From: Branchiostoma floridae
Taxonomy: Eukaryota > Chordata > Leptocardii > Amphioxiformes > Branchiostomatidae
DNA length: 46,002 nt
Direction: 5' to 3'
NCBI RefSeq assembly: GCF_000003815.2
Contig: NC_049990.1
Coordinates: forward strand, 10,268,601 to 10,314,602
The stretch's first letter is position 1. Every line of letters starts with the position of its first letter. A program made the position numbers and the translations under genes. Positions 24,101 through 36,100 of the stretch are shown here, piece by piece. Below the pieces are notes generated by a model that did no database searches, was not told where the DNA came from, and saw only the letters and a list, made by a program, of their open reading frames with translations.

Positions 24101-27100
24101 TTCCAGATTGAGCAAAAGGAGGGATTGATGTACTCTCCTCATGCAAACCAGGCGTGGAGTCAAAGTAAGATGTTGTATCAGCTGTTTGGGAAGAAGATGG
24201 TTTTCCAGGTTGATCAAAAGAAGAGGTGCTGACTGTAGGCATACCTGGTGTGGAGTCAATGTTACCTGTAGTTGTCAGTATTGGGGAAGATGTTTGTATC
24301 ATCAAAGTTGTATTTTCTGAATGATCAGAAGAAGGAGTATCAATTGAAGGCAAGTCAGGTGTAGTATCAGCATCACCTGTTGTGTCTGTATTTGGGGAAG
24401 AATTTGGTTCCACTGATGTGAAGTATCCCGACTGAACAAAGTCAGTTGAGGTACCTAAAGTGGAGTTAGCTGCCGCCGTTGTCTGTTCACAAATCAGATC
24501 TGCAAAACTGACATTTTTCAAGTACTGTCCACGAAGGTTACTGGGACCAGCACAAATGATCTGATTTTCAAATGGGTGACGACCTGTCATCTTTGCCCTG
24601 AAGGGAAGCATCCTACAGTCACACTGCCAGGGGTTGTTACCAATGTCAGCAGTATGACTCTGCCAATAGGAGATGTCAACAGAATAAACGGAGGCCAATA
24701 TGTCATATGCCAGATATGGTAGTGTCTCCATTTTGTTGTTTTGCATGGAAAGTGCATACAGTTTTGATCTATTTATGTTATTTGTTAGCTCCACAGGAAA
24801 AGTGTTGATATGGTTAAAGAAAATGTCCAGTTTTAGGAGCCCTGGCAGATTCGCAAATGTGCCCACTGCAATTTCGCTGATGTTATTGCCCTGAAGATAT
24901 AGGTGAAGAAGGCTTGAAGTGACATCAAATGTACCTGCCTCTATAGTGTTGATGTGATTGTAGGACAAGTCCAGTATGTACAGCCTGTTAAGTCTACTAA
25001 ATATATCAGCTGGGAGAGTGATCAACTGGTTATGTTCAATATACAAGGTATTGAGGTTCCCAAGGCCCACAAATATGTCAGTTGCAAGAGTGGCCAACTG
25101 ATTATTTTCAAGATGTAATATATACAAGTTGCCAAGGCCCACAAATATGTCACCTGGGAGGCTGGACAAGTTGTTTCTTTTTAGCCACAATATCCGTAGA
25201 TTACCAAGTCCCTCAAAGGTGCCAGTAAAGAGACTGGTCAACTTGTTATCATCAAGGTACAGGTATTTTAAGCTGCTTAGGGTATGAAATATTGTGTTAT
25301 GTATTATTGAGATCTGATTGTGCTGCAGACTTATTTCTGTCAAGTTCCTGTACTTTGAGAAGTCAGACTGACTCAAGGTTGTGAGTGCATTGTTCCCCAA
25401 ATTAAGCTCAGTGATGTTTGTAGGCAGGTCTTGAGGAACACTGGTGAGGCCTCTACTGCTACAGTCACAGACTGGTGAACAGCTGCTGCTGCAGGCTTCA
25501 GTTGGGCCAGTTTCCTTGAGGATGATCAGCAGAAGAACCAGCACATTGGTAGACATGTTGCCTACGAATTGGAGATTGGAATGAATGAATGTAATTAAAA
25601 ATGAATCCATTCAAACATGACAGACTAGAAGTTATGGCTAACCCAATAAAGTTGCAACTGATAATTCAAAACAATTAGAAAGATGTAACCATTGTTTGAC
25701 AAGCACCAAGTAACAAAATATTAGGGCAAACAAAATACTTTGTTGCAATACAGCAAAAAGTCTCACCTGGAATCACAGAGCTTGCAGTAACTCAGGATGA
25801 TTTACAATCTTTAGTTTTATACTGCAGCTAGGAGCAGTGTTGCTTGTCTCGTGAATCTGTCACACTTTATAGAATCTGAATAAAATTGGAAAAATTACAT
25901 TTTCTTATACAAATAAGAATATTGACCCAATCTGTCTCTTACTCCATATCTTGATTGTTGGGACAAAAAAAATTAATTCCGTCTGTTAAAAAAATGACAC
26001 AAGAATGTATTTTCCTGGGCAGATTTCACATGACAGCAAATTGACAAGATGAGCTCCCAAACAATGAGTGGGACAAAAATTTAAAGATAGAGATATAAGT
26101 ACAGACTGATATCATAATGCTGGATATGGCTCTCCCCTCCAGTTATTGTGAGTACAGAATTCACATCAATGACATTCCTTTCTTAGGCCAAACTGACTTA
26201 ATCTCTTGGTCCTCAGGGTTTTCAAACTTTTTATATCAATTTGAAAGTACAAATGTTCTAAGGAAATGGAAGTAACTTAAAGGAATCGATACTCACTGAG
26301 AAACTGCCTGCTTAGTGTAGCCCTTAAAGTAGAATCTTTCTTGCTTGACTTGAGAGAAGTTGCCTCCGTGACACATGTGCCAAACCACCTTACAACTGTG
26401 TTGCTATAATACGTATATGACAATATACTATACATATGTGCATAGAGTGTTTGCATACTCTTCAGGTTGTATCACAGATTAATTAATGTATTGTTTATTG
26501 AATGGGTGGAGTAAGTCAGGAAATGAAAAATTCGTAACACTGACACTTGAAAAGGGAGAATCATTATTTCACCAGAAACTGCCTTCAATGTTCCTATAAC
26601 CTGCCATGGTGTTGTTCAGTGTTGATCTGAGTACTTCAGATGTCTGTCTGATCTTGAAACGACTAGTCAAGTCATGGCTCTCTTAAGGTCAACGGATGTT
26701 AGATACCTAAAATAGTGATGATGATATGCCAGCCCATCAAGGAAATGAAGTGCATTCATCCTGTTTGATACAAAATGTCTGTTTGCCGGGGAAAAACGGA
26801 ACCAACTTTTAATTACTTTCGAGTGATAAGGAAATTGCTTTTTCTTCTGTTTAAGAAGTAGTTGCTTTTGTAGATTAGCTTTGATTTGTTCATTTGTTGA
26901 AAGGATTGAAATAAATGTGTTGCCAGGCTATGAAGGAACTTTGATATGAATAGATATGCAGCATGGTCAGACACGATTTTTCATTGTCTTTAGAATTGCC
27001 ATGCTTTACAGTACAAAAAGCATTTCTGATACATAATGGAGGTCTCACCAATGGACCACAATTATTACCTTTCTGTTTTTGATTGACATGGCTGAGCGGT

Positions 27101-30100
27101 CTACAGATGAGTTGCAGGCTAATCTGTATCTCCTGTCGTGGGTTTGAATCCCATTTAATGAAATGTTTATTGCTTTGTTCAGCAAATCCCTTATAATGTC
27201 TCTGTAGATAATACAGTCATGTAGACCAATTTAAGTACACTAATTATGGATCATTACTTTCAGTCAAGTTTGTACCACCTCCCTTGAAACATCTTTAAGT
27301 TGAAACTTAAAATGACTAATGTGCATGAAATTTAGAAGGTCCAGTTGGCTGTCATACATGTAACATTGTGAGAAATTCTACGTCAATTTTGTCTTTGTTT
27401 AGCAAATCCCACGTCTGTCTATAGATAATACATGTAAACCAATTTAAGAGCATTTCTCATCAGTCAAGTTTGTGCCACCTCTCTCAAAACATCCGGAAGA
27501 TGAAACTTTTATTGATGTGCATGAGATTTAGAAGCAGATTTAAATTGGACTGAGTATTTGGGTTTGAACTATTGCTTCTATACTTTCAGATTTTATACCT
27601 AACCTCCCAGTGAGAGTCGTTATGCTCCATTGAAAACTATAAAATTTAATCTGGAAATAAAGTTTTGAGATTTTTATGAAATTTCAAGATGTTTCCAAAA
27701 TGTTTTGAGATTTTTCCCAAATATTTTGATATTTCTCAAAAAAATCTTGAGATTCTCTTGTACCTAATACTCAGTAATTCTCAATTCTTGCCCCCCAGGC
27801 TCACCAGGCCAGGATAGCCAGCCTGTACCTCCCCTTCCTCAGTATCATACTGGAGAATGTGCAGCGCCTCAACGTCCTGGACCCCTCGCCTCACACCCCC
27901 ACCCCGTCATCCACCACATCCTCCACCTTCACGCGCTCCACGCACATCTCCAACGACAATCTGGCCAATGAGAGCCACCACACGCCGCTGCCCACGCGGT
28001 CCACGTCCGTGGACATGAACGGGATGAAGGGATCGTTGACGCGAGACACCGTCAGTTCCAATGTCTGGGCTCATATAGCAGGTGTGTACTTAGTTATCAT
28101 GCCATTGCATTTTTATATTACTCTGGTAAATAACATGAAAACGGAAGCTGAAAGATTTACTTCACCTATATTCACTGGTTAACCTATATCCGTTGTATTT
28201 ATTTATTTATTGGTTTAGCTGTTACGAACACACAGCCAGGGCTGCCCAACTAGCCTATGGCTATTACAAAGGGCTAGTGTATCTAAGGATATCAAGTCGA
28301 TAGACTGTGGTTTCAAACTACAATATTTAAAAAAGAATGCAATTTGAAAATGCTGTCCGTCAACTTGACATCCCTTAACACCCTGCTCTTAAATACAACG
28401 GGTATAGGTTACACCCCGACCCCCCCCCCCCCCAACACACACACCCAGGTATAGGTGAACTAGCGTTATTTCAGACCAGCTTAGTTTACTAAAAAATAAG
28501 TCTTCCTTTGACCATGACAAGAAAAATGCTATATACAGGTTGCCAGGAATATTCCTCCAGTTACAAAAATGTATTCTTAGACATGTACATGTACATTAAA
28601 CAGTGTACTTCGTCTTTACATCATGTTCTATGATGAGAGACTGGAACTACTTTGTAGATGTTACCAAGTATGATAATTTGATCTAACCTTTTTGTTGCAG
28701 TCGGAGAATTCAAAAGCAGAAGTAACACGCTAACAGGTATTTTCCTTTTCCGAGGGGCAGTTCAATGGAAATAAGGTCTATTTTTGGCATCTGTGCAGCT
28801 TATAACACTCTTCAAAGCATCAAATCTGCAAACTGTATAAGGTCCATTTTTCAACACAAAAAGTTCAAACTTGGCTCATTGCTGGCAAGGAAAATTTAAT
28901 GCATTTGCTTGCAAATGTTCCCTTCTTAGTTGATTGTTGTGTTTAACCCTGCAGGGACTCCCAGTGGTAATATCTCGTCCCCCATGCCCCTGAAGTTGGA
29001 TACCAAACAGCGGGCAGACTCCAACTCTTCCCTCAGCACGGAGGCCAGCAACGGGTCCCTGCCCAACATGCTGGAGAGGAGGGACAGCGAGAGGCTCAAG
29101 GGAGGGAATACTGCTCCAGGGCACTTCAGGTGTGTGTTTTGCTTATACTATGCAATAATGTTTTTGCCTGAAATTTCCCTCTTCTTGGTGCTGACATGCC
29201 TCCTGTTGTGCAGTATAAACCTCATAGTGGCCGTCATGTAGATGTGTATTGAAAAAAAAAAAGGATTTTTGTTACCGTAGAAACCTCACAGCGGCCTACA
29301 TGTAGATGTGAATTAAAACAAGAATGAATTTTTGGTATGGTAATCTTTGATTTTATGCTTGAAATATGCTTCATTATGTAAAAGTATTATTGAAAAGACA
29401 ATTAAACATGAACATGTAAAAAAAAATTCTTTTTCTACAAATTTCATTGAGCATTCTGTCAATTTCTGTAAAACTCCATAGAAGCTCTCTTATGTTTGTC
29501 CACAACAACTCTTAGGCTTTATATTGACCATCTCCTTGGTACTGAAAAGCCTTCTCCACTGTAAGCCCATAGCAACTCTGTTTTGTGTCATATTGCCAAT
29601 ACTTTACATGCTTAAAACACCTTTGTACAATCATTTGCCCTTAGGAGTGCCTCTGCTGCCGGGACGTTCCTCAGACATGACAAGTTGGACGAGGGAGAGA
29701 TCAAAGACCTTCTCGTCTGTCTGCTGTTTATCCTGAAGAACCTCAATGAGGGTAAGAAATCTAAAGCAATGATACCATGTACCATGATGGTGCTTGTAGA
29801 CACAGAATCTAATACTGTAAATGCATTTAAGTTCGCGGGGATTTGATTTCGCGGTAACGGGAAAATGGACTTTTCGCAGTGGTTTTAATTTCGTGGTAGC
29901 ACCATGCACTGTAGTCTGTTACTGTTATGGAAAAATGTTCGTGGTGGTTTTAAATTCGCGGTGAAGCGGCCGCCGCGAAAACCACGAACATTAATCCACC
30001 GCGAACATATCTGCATTTACAGTATTCATTTGTAAGTGCAGGAGAACATTTCAATCTACAGAAAAATAGATCACGGTTTATACTGACAATCAGATTCCAA

Positions 30101-33100
30101 ACGTATTACCCCTACAATGCTTCTTTAAGTCAATGTTAAAGAATATTCTTAATTCCTATGATTGAGTTTTCCATTGTTATCATAGTTTCGTTCTGTTTTC
30201 AAAACATTTGTCACCCAGCACATTCCATGTGTCAGAAAGTATTTCTGATAGATGTAGATGAAAGTCTTACAGTTATTGTTTGAAAAAAAAAAGAGGAAAG
30301 TTTCCTTTTGAAATTCCAGGTATAGTTTTGTTAGTGTAGATATCATTTGTAAGATCTTAGAAATTTCGTAATTTAAGAGAAACTAACATTTCGCAGTTGC
30401 AAGTGCTGAAAGCTTGTGGTTGTTTTCTTTGGTTGGCTAAAAGCTTCCTTGCCTGAGAAGAATCTTTTGAATATGCATCATAATTGAGAAAGCCTGTATC
30501 TTGGGGTATTGCTTTGTAACCCATCAGGAAATGCCATGAGGATTTTAAAACTTGTTATGGCAAAGGTGATTGCTAAAATGCAGATGCTATAAGATTTCAA
30601 CTGGATTTGGGTTTAAATGGAACTGCATTTCATGCTGTACAATGTATATATGCATCCAAGCAGATGGTTGGTGGTAAAAATCATATTAGTTACATTTGTG
30701 GCTATCCTGTTTTCTGAATGCACATGCCTTGGTAAAAGAGCCAGGGTAGACAGAAAATGTTACAACTTTATTCCCCAACATCTGCTTGAAGATCACACAA
30801 TCATCAACATCTTCCTTGTTTTTTCCTCACTGATGCATGTTTATCTTTGCGTTGCCATGGTGACAGTGTTTTTTAACGATTCCCCTCCCATGATTCCCTT
30901 GCCCAGGGAAGTCATTTTCTAATCTTCCCCCAGAGATTCTGCATGCCTGGTGGCACCAGGCCTCTGAGTCCGACCACATGGAGTTCTTCACTATTCTGGA
31001 GTAAGTTGTACAATTTTAGAATTTTGTAAAAATTGACTATTCTGCTTCATAAGACATCTTCAATCTTTTTTGGCCTTCCTTATTATATTTGATTACTAAT
31101 AGGTGCAGCTCTTGATAAGATAATTGTGCTGTTGTCTATGGACTATTCAATTTGGTAGAATTGAAATAACTGGCATTTTTTTGTTGTGGCAATTTATTTC
31201 TTGTTCCTAGCACTTTGAAAATATTTACAAACTTAAGTATTTTGATGATATGCAAGGAATTGAGTGTTTAATTGGTCTGTTGGTCATACTGCTTCTCATG
31301 AGTTTAAGGGATAAACAAAGGTTTAAACAAAACTTGTCACAAAGTCAAAAATATCTTTCTCAGCTCATTTTGCAGGAACCATTGTTAGTGTTGTTTTTGT
31401 CAAGCTTTTCTTCCCAGTTTCACCTTTAATGTATGCCCAACCACTTGTAGGATTTGTCTACACCAGTTCCGGTATCTAGGCAAGAAGTATGTCGCTTCAA
31501 GGTGGGTAAAATTCTAATCAACAAATCACCACTGTAAATCACAAATATACCACAGGCATAACATGTGCTGCTACATTCACAATTCCATGCCTTCTATGAA
31601 CATTGATGCAAGATTCTGAGATTAGGAAGTTTTGTTTGTCTTTCAAATGGACAGCAGTTTTCTATTTTGTTTAAGAAATATCTTGCTTGATCCTTATTGG
31701 TACAACCCAAGAATGTTTATTTTGCTGTCAGACTCTGCAATATTTCCAAGTACCTCAATGAAAATCTCCAGTAACTATTCGAGTTTATTTGCAATTGCAA
31801 TATATTTGCAATTTTCAATTAGGCATGGAATTGTATGTAATTAAGTACATGAGTATGCAAAAATCAAAGCACAGTAACATATTATACACAATTCTGGATG
31901 AAGTAAATTCATCTCACAATCTGGCACAACCCTTCCAATCCCACCAGTGATGACATTTCATACACTTCAGTTGTGCACACCTTTAAATCCTCTTGTAGTT
32001 CAAAATATCTAGTACCCAGGATCAATGTTAGTTTACCAGCCTGAGGGTTAGATCTTATAGCTTAATGTAGTTTATCTGTTGCTTGCTGTGTATTATTTGT
32101 AAATGTTATGTAGTATGCTAATGTGTAATACAGCTACATGTACTATAGTTGATTTAGATAAAATACTATAATCATAAAACTACCAACATCCTTGTACAAT
32201 GTAATCTGCTTGCAGTTGTTTTGCCCCCAAATCATACATCCAAGCAATCATGCAGAATTTACCACAATCTCTCTCTCTTTTGCAACTCTTTCTTCTGAGC
32301 TTCTTATATTGTGTGTCCATGTATAAAAACATATTCATATATTATCGGTATGGCTCTGCTGATAATACGTGTAGCCCATGTTCTAAATATGAGCTCTCTG
32401 TCTTTGCTTTTGTTTCCATGGCTCAACTGTTGCCCCCCTTCTCTCCGAGAACATGGTCTCTGGTAAGCCACACTGCACAGTCATGTATCATACTGCACAA
32501 TATACAAGGTACTGAAGCAGTACACATGTAAAACTACATGTAAGTCTCACATTGTAAGGGTAAATATGTGTGCTGCAGCTCTAGCAATGCTAATTTTGAA
32601 TTATTACATGTATGTTGTAACTATATTGCATACATGTGATGTTTAATCTTGATGTCTTTTTAGGAACCAAGGGCATTCAATACGTTAAGGAAAAGTTTTG
32701 TACCGTTAGTTTAATTTATCAGAGAAAAGGATGTAATAAAGGTTCCCAAAATCACAGTCACAATCACACATTATGAAACTTACTGCAGCTTTTTTCTTTA
32801 TTTTAAAACTTACCATAGCAAACCTGTACGATGGAGTTTGTGTGTGTAAGTGGGAAGTTGGAGAACACTTTATTTTACACTAAGGCAATTGTATTATTGA
32901 TGTATATTTTAAAATCTGCGGCTTCCAAAAGTAAGACACAATGTTTTATCCATACTTTAAAGGTAATCTGCTGATTGTTGCTTTAGAATGGCACTGGCAT
33001 GGAGTGATGTTTTTATTGTACTACTACATTTACAGTGATTTTATGTTGTCATTGAGCCAATTATTGAATTTAAAAAAAAAAGTTTGCTTCCATGCAGTAA

Positions 33101-36100
33101 TTTTTGCAAATATTTCAGATGGCACAAGGAAATGCGCAAATCATCGATATGCTTGTGTTGATTTGCATTGAAACGTGGTAAGTTAAAATTGTTAAATTTA
33201 GGTATCAGCCCTAGCACAGGGTTCAACATCTACACAACATCCTTATTGTTCTTTCTTGTTGTTTCCACAGAGAGTTTATGGAGGGGGGGAGCAGCAGGAG
33301 CCTGAAGGTCATGACCCTTCCCATCCGCAGGCTGGCGCCCTCTACCATCGGTCACAGGAGCAGTGCACACGACATGTCCGGGTACCCATTTATGCAAGGT
33401 GAGTCTGATATATTTACAGAACAAGATAGGACTGATATATGTACTGTACAGACCTTTTGTACAGAATAAGGCAGGACTGATACATGTGTCTACAGAACAA
33501 GGTAGCCTGACTAAAATCGCACCCCTAGCGGCCGGCCCTACAATTGCCGCCACTCTCGGTTAGGGGGTCATTAACCCCAGCCATCGAGAGATTGTGTAAA
33601 CAGGCCTAAGAACGAGGTAGGCCAGATATATCACTGTACAAAACCTGGTCACTGGGAAAGGCCCTAGACATTTGAAAGTGTAGAAAAGTGTTTACACTTC
33701 AATATAAATTTGAAAATAAAGACAGATATGCCATAAGGGTATTTGATTTTAAAATAGAATAGATCTTTAAAACCCTTCCAAACTCACAGGCCAGGGGGCA
33801 GTGTTGATAATATCTGAAAACCATGCAGTAAATAATTTTAGGATTAAACATCTGGTACATTATTGTTGTTGTTGTTGTTCCCAGTCTTCATTTCTCTATT
33901 TTGGAGCATATTAGTAAAAAAAATTATGTTAGGAAATCTGTGTAAGTCTATGCTATAATTCCTCATATAGTTTTTGTCCAGAACCAGTCTAGGCTATAAT
34001 TACTATATTTTTCTCCAGACCCAGAGACCGTCCACCGAGCCCTGTTGGAGGCTAATATGGGTACAGAGGTTGGGCTGACAGTCTTGGACCTACTGGCTCT
34101 GTACACTCAACAGTACAAGGTAAAGACCCATTTTACATCTATTTTTGTCTTTGCCATAGACCAGTGTTCTAGCCAGCCTGAATTTTTGTCTGTCCCCTGG
34201 ATTTTGAATGGAAATCCTGTCAAAGGCGCGACGATCCTAGTGGGATCCAGGGCCATGCTATCTGGGAAAATTTTGAAATCTAGACCCTCTTGAATACTAT
34301 TTTCTTTATTCTGAGGCAAAAATTTTACTGATATACTCCGCTTGGTCCAATTAGCATGTTTCCATGCCGATTTTTGTCCGTCCCCAGAAGCAAAATTCTG
34401 TCAGAGGACGGAAATACAGATGCTGGTTAGAACCCTACCATAGACAGCCCCGGTATTACTTGTCTTATCAGGTCCTTTGATTGCTACAATGTGATTTTTG
34501 CTGCCTTTTCATCCTTTATGAAACAGGAGCAGCTGCTGGTGAGAGATGGGGACAACATCAGGATGAAGAGGGTAGGTGGCGATTCTTACATTTTGCCCCC
34601 CTCCCCACCTGTGGAAACTGACACCTCCCCACTGTTTTGTATAATACTTATGAAGCCAATAGATATTTTGTATTCAATGTACAGTTACTGTAACAGTTAC
34701 TGATCTTTAAACTACGTTTAAAGAAGCTTACACAGAATACATGTTTAGCCACACAACAGCTGTTTTATTTTGAAAGGTAGTCAAAACACAAAAGTAGAAT
34801 TTAATCATTGATTATTACTGGATAATCATTTGACTACTGCTTGGCAGCTTTTTGATTTGTACTCTTATTATATGTACATGTACGATGAAGCTTAAAAAAT
34901 GGAATCAGAATTGGTCACTAATTAAAAGTCAACCTAATGATTGTTTTTGTCAATCTTCTCTACTTTGAACAAACAAAAAATATTGTTAACTTCACACACT
35001 AATGTAGACTAAAAGTTTGCTTTTCTTTATAAAATAATCTGTCCATGTTATAAAGGCAGAAACAATATTTGACACATTACATACTAATTTGAGATGTTGC
35101 TTTGAAAGAACAAATAGTGATGGTATCATCATCATCGTCATCAGATCATGCATTAATTGTAGGATTGTTTTAAAGTGGTCCAGGCCAGTTCTTTGGTACA
35201 ATCAGTGTTTTTGGTATGTTGCCATTCTCTTGAAGTGCTGATATTTACAGTCAGGCTTTCTTCCCCTTCCGTGGATACACACAGGGCAGCATGCACCTCA
35301 GCAGCTTTGGCCTTTTCTTCTTTTTCTTCTCTTCCTCTTCTGGCTTCTCTACGTTTTCTCCCTCCTCATCTTTGGGTTTTGCAGTTTTGCCATCCTTTTC
35401 ATCATCAGCATCCTTTTGGTCATCAGCATCCAAGTCCTTCCCCTTTGCACCTTTGTCATCTTCTTTCTCCCTTTCCTTGTTGTCTTCTTCTCCTTCGTCC
35501 TTCTCTTTCTTCCTCTTTGCTTCTTCCTCTTTCTTTCTGCCTAATGCAGCCATGATCTCATCCATCATTGCAGTATCATCAGGTTTGTTTGTGTCTTCAT
35601 TGTCAGTGTCCTTTGCATTTGCTTCCTCCAATGCAAAGACTGTTTCTGTCTTTGTGCCATCACCTGACTCTTTCCTTGCCTGTGTGATTGGTTCTTTCTT
35701 TGCCTCTGTCTTGTCCTCTGGTTCTTCCCCTGATTCTGCACCATCGATGTAAGGTATGTCATCAGGGAATGTGAACAATGCCTTGTTAGGCGGATATTGG
35801 GTCCCCTTGTCACTGGTTGGAGATGCAGTATCTGAAACTTCATCTGGGATAGCTACATGGATCTCCAACTCTGTTAGTTCTGATGTGATGTCTTTGTCAA
35901 TTGTCTCTTCTTGAGCACCTAGTGCAGTCTTTTCAGTGCTGTCCTCTGATTCTTCGTCCGATGGTTTGATGTGGGTAATTGGCTCATCATCTCCATCCTC
36001 CAGATCAACCTCATTCTCCTCTTCTCCCTCCTCCTTATGTTCCAGCTTTTCTTCTTCAACTGTGCCCTCCTCCATGACATCTTTCTCAACTGCATTTTTC

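Larger units (their letters stand above)
23241..27798 (+). other. DOCK intron 31 (4.6 kb), host of a nested antisense gene
   Basis: Contains the LRR receptor gene on the minus strand (coding 23883-25556, 5'-UTR exon ending 25767), a tRNA-derived sequence, a 220-bp direct duplication (27172-27540) and a run of ttttgagattttt-like repeats at 27660-27760. The rest (23241-23882 and 25870-27080) shows no supported gene; part of the former is presumably the 3' UTR of the nested gene. Confidence 0.85.

Noticed and set aside
32394-32475. Possible extra exon in intron 37, where DOCK10/11 have an insert
   Set aside because: The only AG/GT pairing near gtttccatgg...ctctg/gtaagc gives a 13-nt segment of the wrong phase, with no similarity to the vertebrate insert.
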